Positions 1 through 7,505 of a stretch of DNA of 64,000 nt are shown here, piece by piece. Positions within the stretch are counted from its first letter, which is position 1. Every line of letters begins with the position of its first letter. The stretch spans positions 62,001 through 126,000 of the forward strand of contig JBJDZN010000076.1 of NCBI GenBank assembly GCA_051868045.1, in the 5' to 3' direction. The translations under genes and the position numbers were made by a program. A model generated the notes under the pieces. The model did not search any database. It had not been told where the DNA came from and saw only the letters and a list, made by a program, of their open reading frames with translations. The DNA is from CAKSQF01 sp051868045 (GTDB taxonomy: Bacteria; Bacillota; Clostridia; Oscillospirales; CAG-272).

Positions 1-359
1 TCCGCTTCAACTCTGCCGAAATTCCCACCAAGATGGGCACCTTCCCCCAGTACGAGTATCCTCACACCAAGGCGAAGTATGCTGAGGTTGCAACCTACCT
101 GGGACTTGCCGGCAATACCGACGACGAGAAGGTTGAGAGCCTGATTGCCGCTATCGACGAGCTGAAGGTTAAGATCGGTATCAAGCCCACCATCAAGGAT
201 TATGTTCCCGACGAGGCAGACTTCCTGGCACGTCTGGACGCCATGGTTGAGCAGGCGTTCGACGATCAGTGCACAGGCGCCAACCCCCGTTATCCCCTGA
301 TGAGCGAAATCAAGCAGATGTACTTGAACGCTTACTACGGCAAGCATGAGGAAGTATAA
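1..359 (+). CDS. adhE: Bifunctional acetaldehyde-CoA/alcohol dehydrogenase, C-terminal end (partial)
   Basis: The gene enters from the left edge of the window; only the last ~119 codons are present, open in frame 3 from base 3 to the TAA at 357-359. The residues RFNSAEIPTKMGTFPQYEYP near the edge and the tail with DDQCTGANPRYPLMSEIK are characteristic of the extreme C-terminus of AdhE, the iron-dependent alcohol dehydrogenase half that reduces acetaldehyde to ethanol with NADH. The catalytic and metal-binding parts lie outside the window, so a stand-alone Fe-type alcohol dehydrogenase cannot be fully excluded. An intrinsic terminator follows 11 bp after the stop. Expression of adhE is a classic Rex target in Firmicutes, and a rex gene lies at 8873. 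Confidence 0.85.
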   Translation, partial: RFNSAEIPTKMGTFPQYEYPHTKAKYAEVATYLGLAGNTDDEKVESLIAAIDELKVKIGIKPTIKDYVPDEADFLARLDAMVEQAFDDQCTGANPRYPLMSEIKQMYLNAYYGKHEEV

Positions 360-370
360 AGAATATCTCC

Positions 371-400
371 AAAAACAGCGGTCGCAAGACCGCTGTTTTT
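371..400 (+). terminator. Intrinsic terminator of adhE
   Basis: Perfect 13-bp stem 371-383/388-400 with loop GCAA; the 3' arm ends in TTTTT. It sits directly behind the adhE stop codon. Confidence 0.9.
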
Positions 401-425
401 GCTGAAAAAGGAAAGGGGTTGCGCC

Positions 426-506
426 GCGCCAACCCCCGTTATCCCCTGATGAGCGAAATCAAGCAGATGTATTTGAACGCTTACTATGGCAAGCATGAGG
501 AAGTAT
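426..506 (+). pseudogene. Relic repeat of the adhE 3' end
   Basis: This 81-bp stretch repeats bases 277-357, the last codons of adhE, at an offset of 149 bp. Only two mismatches are seen, both TAC to TAT changes that are synonymous in the adhE frame. The copy ends at the first base of the former stop codon (GTA-TAA became GTA-TCA). The frame then runs into unrelated sequence to 610. A TTG at 419 has a GGAAAGGGG-like site just upstream, but I see no sign that the chimeric 63-codon frame is a real gene. It is most simply the scar of a second adhE-like copy or of a recombination event. The rest of the 360-684 gap holds only the terminator and the tRNA promoter. Confidence 0.75.
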
Positions 507-639
507 CACGAATTCCCCTGCCGGTGATGCCGGTGCTGATTGCAGTCCGAACGGTTGGGGCAATCATCCCATTTAAGCGTAAGAAAACTGCGGTAGATAA
601 AAAATCTTGAAAAATTTCAAAAAAAATTTGATTAACCCC

Positions 640-668
640 TTGACAAACCCGATTCTTTGTGCTATTAT
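640..668 (+). promoter_or_regulatory. SigA promoter of the tRNA-Gly/Arg/His cluster
   Basis: TTGACA at 640-645, 17-bp spacer, TATTAT at 663-668 preceded by an extended -10 TGC. The first tRNA starts 16 bp after the -10 box. Confidence 0.85.
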
Positions 669-684
669 AGACAGGCAATGAAAT

Positions 685-758
<74 letters not shown>

Positions 759-759
759 C

Positions 760-796
760 AAAAGAACTCTCATTGCTGTGCGGTGAGAGTTCTTTT
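760..796 (+). terminator. Hairpin between tRNA-Gly and tRNA-Arg
   Basis: A 13-bp perfect inverted repeat (760-772/784-796) with an 11-nt loop, ending in only four T. It could be a partial terminator, or a spacer structure directing processing of the tRNA transcript, since no new promoter is obvious before tRNA-Arg. Confidence 0.5.
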
Positions 797-807
797 AACT
801 GTCCTTT

Positions 808-884
808 GCTTCCGTAGCTCAGTTGGATAGAGCACCTGCCTTCTAAGCAGGTGGTCGAGGGTTCGAGTCCCCCCGGGGGCGCCA
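808..884 (+). tRNA. tRNA-Arg (anticodon TCT)
   Basis: Acceptor GCTTCCG (808-814) pairs with CGGGGGC (874-880), including two T-G wobbles. Discriminator G881 and encoded CCA 882-884. Anticodon stem CCTGC/GCAGG encloses CTTCTAA, anticodon TCT, which decodes AGA/AGG. Confidence 0.97.
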
Positions 885-917
885 TTGCAATCAGGCATAA
901 TTTGCTTCAAATATATG

Positions 918-994
918 GTGGGATTAGCTCAGTTGGTTAGAGCGCCAGGTTGTGGCCCTGGAGGTCATGGGTTCGACCCCCACATCTCACCCCA
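918..994 (+). tRNA. tRNA-His (anticodon GTG)
   Basis: Acceptor GTGGGAT (918-924) pairs with ATCTCAC (984-990); discriminator C991 and encoded CCA 992-994. A G at 917 can serve as the His-specific G-1 opposite C991. Anticodon stem CCAGG/CCTGG encloses TTGTGGC, anticodon GTG. Confidence 0.97.
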
Positions 995-1020
995 ACGGCA
1001 AATTATGCTGTAATTATAAA

Positions 1021-1049
1021 GCCTTCCCAATAGGGAGGGCAATTTTTTT
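1021..1049 (+). terminator. Terminator of the tRNA cluster
   Basis: Stem GCCTTCCC (1021-1028) with GGGAGGGC (1033-1040), one G-T wobble, loop AATA, then a run of seven T after AA. Confidence 0.85.
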
Positions 1050-1069
1050 GCATTTATGGTCATTTCATC

Positions 1070-1098
1070 TTGACATTTCGGCGAAATAATGGTAAACT
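1070..1098 (+). promoter_or_regulatory. Candidate SigA promoter of the GH76 gene
   Basis: TTGACA at 1070-1075, 17-bp spacer, TAAACT at 1093-1098. It puts the transcription start near 1105 and so rules out an initiation codon upstream of that point. Confidence 0.65.
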
Positions 1099-1189
1099 AC
1101 AGAAAATATCATCTGCTTCCATCGGACGGTGGTCTGCCGCAAGAACCCCCGATCCGATGCGGATCAATCAGAGAGGACGGTTGTTTTGG

Positions 1190-2203
1190 ATGAATACCTG
1201 TTCGGACGAACTTTTGAAAAGAGCCTATGAGTGCATGGAAAAGCACAAGGCGGTCTACTATGACAAGGGAAATTATGTGAAGGCGGATTTCTGGGATTTT
1301 GCCGAGATTTTCGAGATCATCGAGGATCTCTACGAGGTTTCGGGAGATCAGTCCCTCTTTGCTATGTTTGAGGAAATGTACACCCACGCCATTTCGGCGT
1401 ATGGGGAGACTTGGGAGAAAAATCCCTTCAACGACGACATCATGTGGCTGTGCATAGCCTGCACCAGAGCCTACCTGTACACAGGGGAGAAGAAGTATCT
1501 GGACTCTGCCGTCCGGAATTTCGATCTGACCTGGAAGAGGGCATTTTCTCCCGACCTGGGCGGCGGAATGTTCTGGCGGGTGGAGAATCATTCCAAGAAC
1601 ACTTGCGTCAACTGCCCCGCTTCGGTAGCGGCGTCCCTGATTGCAAAGGCGACCGGCGACCAGACCTATTATGTCCGTGCGGCACTGACGCTGGATTGGG
1701 CGGAGCGCATGATGTTCGAGCCGGATACCGGCAAGGTCTATGACTGTGTCGGTCTGGACGGAAGGGTCAGCAAGTGGTCTTCTACCTATAATCAGGGCAC
1801 CTTTATCGGCGCATCCCTTCTGATGTACGGTTATACCGGAGAGGAACGCTATCTGAAGAATGCCACGGCAGCCGCAAACTACGTCAAGGATGAGATGTAC
1901 CACGGCGGCGTCATGAACAATGAGGAACCCGGCAACGATCTGCCCGGTTTTAAGGGAATTCTCGCCCGCTATATCCGTCACTATGTGGATCTGACCGGCA
2001 ATCAGGAGTTTAACGACTGGATGACTCTGAATGCCGATACTGCCTATGCCAACCGCAATGCACAGGGACTCATGCGTACGCAGCTTGCCGAAAAGACCGA
2101 GGACGGCACCGATTACGATGTCTTTGCCATGTCTGCTGCTGTGTCTGTGGTGGTCAATGCCCTGAAGACCAGGGTATCGGAATTTCCGTCAAGCCCCAAA
2201 TAA
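1190..2203 (+). CDS. Glycoside hydrolase family 76-like protein (alpha-1,6-mannanase type)
   Basis: A 337-residue protein resembling GH76 endo-alpha-1,6-mannanases, which fold as an (alpha/alpha)6 barrel. The paired catalytic acids of that family match Asp82-Asp83 in FNDDIMW. The later TYNQGTFIG segment (near residue 199) and aromatic-rich helices fit the fold. There is no signal peptide, so it would act in the cytoplasm, on imported mannosyl oligosaccharides or another substrate. The ATG at 1190 was chosen because the promoter at 1070-1098 excludes earlier starts; GAGAGG at 1171-1176 is the only nearby ribosome binding site. An in-frame TTG at 1181 is an alternative. Substrate is inferred from family only. 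Confidence 0.75.
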   Translation: MNTCSDELLKRAYECMEKHKAVYYDKGNYVKADFWDFAEIFEIIEDLYEVSGDQSLFAMFEEMYTHAISAYGETWEKNPFNDDIMWLCIACTRAYLYTGEKKYLDSAVRNFDLTWKRAFSPDLGGGMFWRVENHSKNTCVNCPASVAASLIAKATGDQTYYVRAALTLDWAERMMFEPDTGKVYDCVGLDGRVSKWSSTYNQGTFIGASLLMYGYTGEERYLKNATAAANYVKDEMYHGGVMNNEEPGNDLPGFKGILARYIRHYVDLTGNQEFNDWMTLNADTAYANRNAQGLMRTQLAEKTEDGTDYDVFAMSAAVSVVVNALKTRVSEFPSSPK

Positions 2204-2212
2204 GGAAAACAT

Positions 2213-2234
2213 CCCCGGAAGTCTGATTCCGGGG
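2213..2234 (+). terminator. Terminator-like hairpin after the GH76 gene
   Basis: Perfect 8-bp stem CCCCGGAA/TTCCGGGG with a 6-nt loop, followed by a pyrimidine-rich GCTTCTTCCT rather than a clean T run. Confidence 0.6.
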
Positions 2235-2311
2235 GCTTCTTCCTGAAATAAAGGAAGATTGGCAGTTTCGGTATTCCAAATCGGTATCCCAAAAAGGAAA
2301 GAAAACAAAAA

Positions 2312-3655
2312 ATGAAAATGAGAGAATGGTTAAATAAATTTTTGGCATGGGGAAAACTGCAAAGTTCCTACTTCTGGACCATTACCCGTTGGCTGATCTA
2401 TGCCGTTGTGACCGGCGTGATCTGCGGGTTCATCGGCATCGGCTTTGACTATTATCTGGAGTTCGCCTCCGAGAGCTTCAGCACACATCCCTGGCTGATT
2501 TTCGGACTGCCTCTTTGCGGTCTTGTTATCGTATGGCTGTATAAACGCTGTCGGGTGAAGAAGGATAACGGATTTGAGATGATCCTGGAGTCGGTGCGGG
2601 AGAATACCAAGGTTCCCTATCTGTGCGCTCCTCTGGTTTTTCTGTGTACCGGACTGACCCATCTGTTCGGCGGATCGTCGGGCAGAGAGGGAGCGGCACT
2701 GCAGATCGGCGGTACGGTGGGAACCCTGATCGGACGAAGTTTTCACTTCCACGAGAAGGAGACCAACATCCTTGCCCTGTGCGGAATGTCCGCCCTGTTT
2801 TCGGCGGTATTCGGTACGCCCGTGACCGCCGCCATTCTGGCAATCGAGATCGTCAGCACCGACGGTATCTATTATATGGCATTCTTCCCCTGCCTGATTG
2901 CCGCCATGATTGCCTATCTGCTGGCGGGATTTTGCGGCGTGATTGCCACCGCCGACCGTTTTTCAACCGTTGAAATACCTGCGCTGACCGGAAATACCTT
3001 TCTTCGGGTTCTGCTGGCGGCAGTCCTCTTCTCGGCGGTCACTATCCTGTTCGTCACGACGGTAAAGCTGATCAAAGCCCTCTTTCGAAAACTGTTCAAG
3101 CACCACTATCCCAGGATTTTCGTCGGCGGTATCCTTTTGCTGGTGATGACCGGTGCGGTCTTCTTGGCTACGGGAACCTTTGACTACAACGGAGCCGGAA
3201 TGGCACTGGTGGTCAAAGCGGTCTCCGGTGAGGCACGACCGGAAGCCTTCCTTCTGAAAATACTGTTTACCGCCGTCACTTTGGGATGCGGGTTCAAGGG
3301 CGGTAAAATCGTTCCCGCCTTCTGTATCGGCGCCACCTTCGGATGCGTCATCGCTCCTCTGATCGGACTGGATCCCGGATTCTGTGCCACCCTTGGCATG
3401 ATCGCACTGTTTTCCGGAATGGATAACTGCCCCCTGGCGGCAATCATGCTGGCGGCAGAGCTGTTCGGCTCCAACTATGGTGCCGATGGATTTGTCTTCT
3501 TCACCACGGTCTGCGCCGCCGCCTATATGCTGACCGGCTATTTCTGCCTGTATTCCGGGCGTGAAAATATTTACAGCAGTCTGCTGATGGAATATGTTCA
3601 TAAGCCCAAGAGCGAGTTGGATGAGGACGATTCCGACGAGGGTGTGCAAAAATGA
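2312..3655 (+). CDS. CLC-family anion channel/antiporter, possibly fluoride-type
   Basis: A 447-residue polytopic membrane protein of the CLC family. Diagnostic motifs are GREGA (residues 124-128, carrying the gating glutamate), FGTPVTAAILAIE (166-178) and GGKIVPAF (329-336). The canonical chloride-coordinating GSGIP motif is absent; at the matching place (residues 85-90) the sequence reads DNGFEM. Loss of GSGIP is a known property of the CLC-F fluoride/proton antiporters, so fluoride export is a reasonable inference, not proven. No fluoride riboswitch is recognisable in the 108-bp leader. The stop overlaps the next gene by 4 bp (ATGA), so the two genes are probably translationally coupled. 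Confidence 0.85.
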   Translation: MKMREWLNKFLAWGKLQSSYFWTITRWLIYAVVTGVICGFIGIGFDYYLEFASESFSTHPWLIFGLPLCGLVIVWLYKRCRVKKDNGFEMILESVRENTKVPYLCAPLVFLCTGLTHLFGGSSGREGAALQIGGTVGTLIGRSFHFHEKETNILALCGMSALFSAVFGTPVTAAILAIEIVSTDGIYYMAFFPCLIAAMIAYLLAGFCGVIATADRFSTVEIPALTGNTFLRVLLAAVLFSAVTILFVTTVKLIKALFRKLFKHHYPRIFVGGILLLVMTGAVFLATGTFDYNGAGMALVVKAVSGEARPEAFLLKILFTAVTLGCGFKGGKIVPAFCIGATFGCVIAPLIGLDPGFCATLGMIALFSGMDNCPLAAIMLAAELFGSNYGADGFVFFTTVCAAAYMLTGYFCLYSGRENIYSSLLMEYVHKPKSELDEDDSDEGVQK

Positions 3656-4563
3656 GCAGGGAAGAAGGGACTCCGGTGATGCCTGACTTTGATCCGACCT
3701 GCTGCACCCTCTGCCCCAGGCAATGCGGGGCAGATCGGCGCACGGGTGCGGGACTTTGCGGCGGAGATCTGTCCATACGGATTGCCCGAGCCGCACCTCA
3801 TTTCTGGGAGGAGCCCTGCATTTCGGGAACGAGGGGGTCTGGGGCGATCTTCTTTTCGGGATGCGCTCTGGGCTGCCTCTTCTGCCAGAACCGTCCCATC
3901 AGCCACGGAAACTTCGGAAAGGTGATCCCCCCTGACCGATTGGAAGAAATCTGTCTGGAGCTTGCCGCCAAGGGGGTTCATAATCTGAATCTGGTGACAG
4001 CCGACCATCAGCTTCCCCTGATTCTGCCCACGCTCAGGCGGGTGAAGGAACAGGTGAAGCTTCCTGTCGTCTGGAACTGCGGAGGCTATGAAAGTCCCGG
4101 AATGATCGACGCCCTTGACGGCATCGTGGATGTCTGGCTGCCGGATTTCAAGTTTTGGGATCCTGCCCTCAGCCGCCGTTATACCGGATGCGAGGACTAT
4201 TTTCCGGTGGCTCTTGCGGCAATCCGGAAAATGGCAGATCAGGTGGGAAAACCCCGCTTTTCAGACGGAATGCTGACCTCCGGCGTAATGGTGCGCCATC
4301 TGGTTCTGCCGGGCTGTCGGAAGGACAGTCTGAAACTGCTTTCCTGCCTGTCGGAGCATTTTGCTCCCGACGAAATCCTGCTGTCGCTGATGTCCCAATA
4401 TACCCCGAACGGCGTGCCGGGAACATCGAACCGCCGTCTTACCACCTTCGAATACCAAAGCGTCGCCGATTATGCCCAAACCCTCGGCTTTGAGGGCTAC
4501 TTTCAGGAGAAATCCAGTGCTAAGGAGGAGTACACTCCGCCCTTTGATCTGGAGGGGGTATAA
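3652..4563 (+). CDS. Radical SAM protein, PflX/PflA-like (COG1313 type)
   Basis: A 303-residue radical SAM enzyme. The SAM-binding iron-sulfur cluster motif CxxxCxxC is at Cys71, Cys75 and Cys78 (CALGCLFC). An extra N-terminal cysteine group (CCTLCPRQCG then LCG, residues 17-36) is typical of the PflX branch, homologues of pyruvate formate-lyase activases whose substrate is unknown. The ATG overlaps the CLC stop by 4 bp. An alternative ATG at 3679 follows a weak site. A hairpin ends the operon at 4564-4592. No glycyl radical enzyme lies next to it, so a PFL-activating role cannot be assumed. Confidence 0.85.
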   Translation: MSREEGTPVMPDFDPTCCTLCPRQCGADRRTGAGLCGGDLSIRIARAAPHFWEEPCISGTRGSGAIFFSGCALGCLFCQNRPISHGNFGKVIPPDRLEEICLELAAKGVHNLNLVTADHQLPLILPTLRRVKEQVKLPVVWNCGGYESPGMIDALDGIVDVWLPDFKFWDPALSRRYTGCEDYFPVALAAIRKMADQVGKPRFSDGMLTSGVMVRHLVLPGCRKDSLKLLSCLSEHFAPDEILLSLMSQYTPNGVPGTSNRRLTTFEYQSVADYAQTLGFEGYFQEKSSAKEEYTPPFDLEGV

Positions 4564-4592
4564 GTCAGAAAAAAGCGTTGCTTTTTTCTGAC
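4564..4592 (+). terminator. Hairpin/terminator after the radical SAM gene
   Basis: Perfect 13-bp stem 4564-4576/4580-4592 with a 3-nt loop GTT. The T run (six T) is inside the 3' arm rather than after it. Confidence 0.65.
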
Positions 4593-4594
4593 TG

Positions 4595-4659
4595 AAAGTT
4601 TAGCGGCTCAGAAGTCGAAAGGGCTTCTGTTTCGGCGTTGCCGAAACCGCCCAAACTTT
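4595..4659. repeat. Branched palindromic element (three-way junction)
   Basis: Nested inverted repeats: AAAGTTT (4595-4601) with AAACTTT (4653-4659), GCGG (4603-4606) with CCGC (4647-4650), CAGAAG (4609-4614) with CTTCTG (4624-4629), TTTCGGC (4630-4636) with GCCGAAA (4640-4646). Together they can fold into a closed stem carrying two hairpins. The rest of the 4564-4881 gap holds this element, a weaker inverted repeat near 4668-4700, and the promoter of the next gene. Its nature (RNA structure, REP-like repeat, or bidirectional terminator) is unknown. Confidence 0.6.
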
Positions 4660-4805
4660 TCGATATGAAAAAAGACACGGTCATAATCCTGTCCTTTTTC
4701 GGGGACCAATTCCGGATTCCGGTATGGGACCCCTGATTTGTCCCTGTTTTCCCCTTTGTTCCTGCAAATAATTTGTAACAAAATCGAAAATTTACGGGAA
4801 ATCCC

Positions 4806-4834
4806 TTGATTTTGAAGATCGAATACGCTATAAT
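4806..4834 (+). promoter_or_regulatory. SigA promoter of the dCMP deaminase operon
   Basis: TTGATT at 4806-4811, 17-bp spacer, TATAAT at 4829-4834. Confidence 0.8.
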
Positions 4835-4881
4835 AGATTGATATAGCAATCGGGGGATTGGCATGCCATCAAAGGAGCTGT

Positions 4882-5421
4882 TTGAACATAGCCGACTGCC
4901 CGATGCAGGAAAGGAATGATCTGTCAGTGGCAAACGAACGCCTGAGTAAGGAAAACTATTACCTCGACATTGCAGGGACTGTTGCCAATCGGTCCACCTG
5001 CCTGAGGAAGAAATACGGTGCCATTATCGTGAAAAACGATGCCATCGTTTCCACCGGCTATAACGGTGCGCCCCGAGGACGGGCGAACTGTTGTAATCTG
5101 GGCTACTGTATGCGGGATAAGCTGAACATTCCCAGAGGGGAGCGTTACGAGATGTGCCGCAGCGTCCATGCCGAAGCCAATGCCATCATCAATGCCTCCC
5201 ATGAGCAGATGATCGGCGCAACCATCTATATGACCTGCATCGACAGCAAAAGCGGGGAATTGGTGGGCGACGTCTGCTCCTGTATGATGTGCAAGCGGAT
5301 GATCATCAATGCGGGAATCGAAAACGTGGTGATCCGCAATACGCCAACCGAATATACCGTGGTGCGTGTGCAGGACTGGGTGGAAAACGACGACAGTCTC
5401 AGCGGAAAATTCGGATACTGA
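4882..5421 (+). CDS. dCMP deaminase family protein
   Basis: A zinc-dependent cytidine/deoxycytidylate deaminase-fold protein. Such enzymes convert dCMP to dUMP, feeding dTMP synthesis. The zinc site is visible as HAEANAI (histidine ligand and catalytic glutamate) and VCSCMMC (two cysteine ligands). The conserved family opening KENYYLDIAGTVANRSTCLRK is intact. The start is uncertain: TTG at 4882 follows AAAGGAG (4871-4877) by 4 nt, and GTG at 4927 lies 12 nt after AGGAAAGG. A ComE-type competence protein is unlikely, as no other domain is present. It opens a run of co-directional genes reaching tsaD. Confidence 0.85.
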   Translation: MNIADCPMQERNDLSVANERLSKENYYLDIAGTVANRSTCLRKKYGAIIVKNDAIVSTGYNGAPRGRANCCNLGYCMRDKLNIPRGERYEMCRSVHAEANAIINASHEQMIGATIYMTCIDSKSGELVGDVCSCMMCKRMIINAGIENVVIRNTPTEYTVVRVQDWVENDDSLSGKFGY

Positions 5422-5449
5422 TCCGATATAAGCAAGGGAAGGTCCCTGT

Positions 5450-6349
5450 ATGAGAAAATCAAAAGTAAAAAAACCCATTTATCCCTCAGATGAGGAAAAA
5501 AAGAAGCGTCCCCCCAGGGAAAAATTCAACTGGAAACCCTATCTGATCATTCTGGCGGTGATTGCCGTCATTGCCGGCGGCGTTTTCATAAAAGTGACCT
5601 TTGTGGACGGTTATCTGAAGCTGGCAAAGCAGGTTCCCTTTGAGCGGGTGGACGGCGGATATTACGATGCCGGAAATGACCGCACCTATGTGGCGGCTCC
5701 TACCTACTATCAGGCATCGACCATCGTATCCGATCCTGCCTATGCCCGTATCGGCGATTTCAGCCTGTTCGGGATCGGAAGCTGGGATGAGCTGGATCAC
5801 CTCTATCGGGTGGGCTATACGGTCAATCCGGGTACCACAAGTGCCTCCACCATTCTGATGCGCAGTGAGGCGTGGCTGTCTACCGATGCCGATCACGGCT
5901 CGATTCTTTTCTATAACGCCGAACTGTTTGAGCTTCCGCAACCCCGGGATTTCGAATTTGAGACCGTCTATCTCTGCGATGCCGACGGAAATATCGCTAC
6001 CCAGCAGATCGACGATGCCGCCTCCGTGCGGATTATGACCGATTTCTTCTCCGAGGATAGCGAAAACCTGTATGTGATGATGGACACTCTGAATGCCAAG
6101 TACATCAAGCAGGTCCGTGTGACCTCCTCAAAGTACCCGTGGATGCAGATGGTTCTCTCCCTCTATCAAAGCTCCGATGCCTATTATCTCTGGATGCCCG
6201 AGCTTGAGCGGTTTGTTCAGACCGACAGCACGGTTTTCGACGTCTATTTCAAGACCGCCGAGGATCTGACCGAGGAAGAAGAAAGTCAGACCACAGAGAC
6301 CACAGAAACCACGGAGGCGGCGGAAATCGGCGGGGAAGTGCCGTCATGA
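5450..6349 (+). CDS. Unknown single-span membrane protein
   Basis: A 299-residue protein with no family that I recognise. The first ~28 residues are highly basic (KSKVKK, EEKKKRPPREK). One membrane helix follows (about 31-52, LIILAVIAVIAGGVFIKV), then a ~220-residue soluble domain rich in Tyr and Asp, presumably outside the membrane. The C-terminus is a low-complexity Glu/Thr tail (TTETTETTEAAE). The gene overlaps rimI by 4 bp (ATGA), so the two are likely translated together. Function cannot be inferred beyond envelope association. Confidence 0.8.
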   Translation: MRKSKVKKPIYPSDEEKKKRPPREKFNWKPYLIILAVIAVIAGGVFIKVTFVDGYLKLAKQVPFERVDGGYYDAGNDRTYVAAPTYYQASTIVSDPAYARIGDFSLFGIGSWDELDHLYRVGYTVNPGTTSASTILMRSEAWLSTDADHGSILFYNAELFELPQPRDFEFETVYLCDADGNIATQQIDDAASVRIMTDFFSEDSENLYVMMDTLNAKYIKQVRVTSSKYPWMQMVLSLYQSSDAYYLWMPELERFVQTDSTVFDVYFKTAEDLTEEEESQTTETTETTEAAEIGGEVPS

Positions 6350-6810
6350 TGAATGTCCGCCTGCTTCCTGCGGCAGAGAAATGGCTGAACGAGATTATAC
6401 GGATCGAGCAGTCGGTGTTCACCGACCCGTGGTCGGATACCTCCATCCGTTTCTGTCTTGAAAATCCGGTTTTCGCCTTCACCGTGGCACTGGATGAGAA
6501 TGATCATGTGGCGGGCTATCTGATCGGCAGTCTGCTCCCGCCTGAGGGCGAAATTTGTACCCTTGCCGTGCGCCCTGACTTCAGACGCAGGGGAATCGGC
6601 GGGAGACTGCTGTCCGATTTTTTCCAAAAAGGGGAGGCACTGGCGTGCGACCGCTTTTTTCTGGAGGTTCGCAGTTCCAATCAGGCGGCAATCGGGCTGT
6701 ATCGCTCCCGGGGATTTGAACCCTATGCCAGTCGGAAAAAATATTATAGCCATCCCGTTGAGGACGCTCTTCTGATGCAAAGACAAAAGAGGGCAGACGG
6801 GAACTTATGA
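6346..6810 (+). CDS. rimI: GNAT-family acetyltransferase, RimI-like
   Basis: A 154-residue GNAT acetyltransferase. The acetyl-CoA pyrophosphate loop appears as RRRGIGGRLL (R/Q-x-x-G-x-G/A), preceded by the core strand ICTLAVRPDF. The LEVRSSNQAAIGLYRSRGFEP segment is typical of RimI, which acetylates the N-terminus of ribosomal protein bS18. A bS18 gene is at 62406. In many Firmicutes rimI lies between tsaB and tsaD; here it is two genes before tsaD, which supports the call. It overlaps both neighbours by 4 bp or nearly so. Confidence 0.85.
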   Translation: MMNVRLLPAAEKWLNEIIRIEQSVFTDPWSDTSIRFCLENPVFAFTVALDENDHVAGYLIGSLLPPEGEICTLAVRPDFRRRGIGGRLLSDFFQKGEALACDRFFLEVRSSNQAAIGLYRSRGFEPYASRKKYYSHPVEDALLMQRQKRADGNL

Positions 6811-6824
6811 AAGGAGAATGCCCT

Positions 6825-7427
6825 GTGAATGAGAGCAATGAGAGGTTTGAAAAGAATCCCCGTAAAAAATTCAGCGCAAGATTTCTTGAATCGCTGGTGA
6901 CCCTTGCCACAGCAGACGTGGTGGCGATGCTGATCAAATGGATCGTCTCCCTGGTGCTGCTTCCCGTTTCCGGGGAAATTGCCGCCAGAGAGGATGCCGC
7001 ACTGCTGGCAAACTGGAATAAGGTTCTGTCCGGAATCTGTCTGATCTCCTTTTTTGTGACGATCGTCATTATTGCCGTCAAAACTCCCAATCGCAGAACC
7101 ATCTGGCTCAATGCCAGTTACGGTCTCCCCTACCGTTTTTCGGAGGATTTACGGCAGACCGTGTCCGACTGGGTTTTGCCCGATGTCTTGTCGGCGCTGA
7201 TTCTGGGACTTCCCCAGTATGCCGTTTTGCTGTTTGTGGGGGATGTGAATATCCTGCCCATGGTGTTTGCCCCCTTCTACGGTCTCTGGCAGCTTCTCCC
7301 GTCGCCGATTCTCTGCTGGATCCTGATGGGCATCCTGACTCCTGCCGCCCATCTGATCGCTCTCCTGGTCGCTCATCGGAAATGGGATCGCACCAGACTG
7401 CGCAGAAACGATAACGATAAGGGTTGA
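6825..7427 (+). CDS. Unknown multi-pass membrane protein
   Basis: About 200 residues. A basic N-terminus is followed by four or five hydrophobic segments (around residues 24-45, 60-82, 115-140, 145-165 and 168-187 from the GTG start) and a basic tail RKWDRTRLRRND. I do not recognise a family; the RFLESLVTLATADVVAMLIKW opening vaguely resembles RDD-type membrane proteins. The GTG at 6825 is preferred, with AAAGGAG 8-9 nt upstream; the ATG at 6807 would overlap rimI by 4 bp. It replaces tsaB/tsaE in the usual rimI-tsaD neighbourhood. Confidence 0.75.
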   Translation: MNESNERFEKNPRKKFSARFLESLVTLATADVVAMLIKWIVSLVLLPVSGEIAAREDAALLANWNKVLSGICLISFFVTIVIIAVKTPNRRTIWLNASYGLPYRFSEDLRQTVSDWVLPDVLSALILGLPQYAVLLFVGDVNILPMVFAPFYGLWQLLPSPILCWILMGILTPAAHLIALLVAHRKWDRTRLRRNDNDKG

Positions 7428-7505
7428 TCTTTTCGGAGGGCTGTTCTGCCTGATGGGAAAAACTGCCCTTTATCCGTGAATTTGTTTGAAAGGCATTGCA
7501 TATCC

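Noticed and set aside
419..610. 63-codon frame starting at a TTG with a nearby purine-rich site
   Set aside because: It is the adhE tail relic running into unrelated sequence; no protein family or independent support.
1070..1189. Upstream extension of the GH76 gene to a TTG at 1070
   Set aside because: The TTG is inside the -35 box of a good promoter, so it cannot be transcribed from it.
2204..2311. Fluoride (crcB) riboswitch before the CLC gene
   Set aside because: No match to the conserved fluoride aptamer segments in the short leader.
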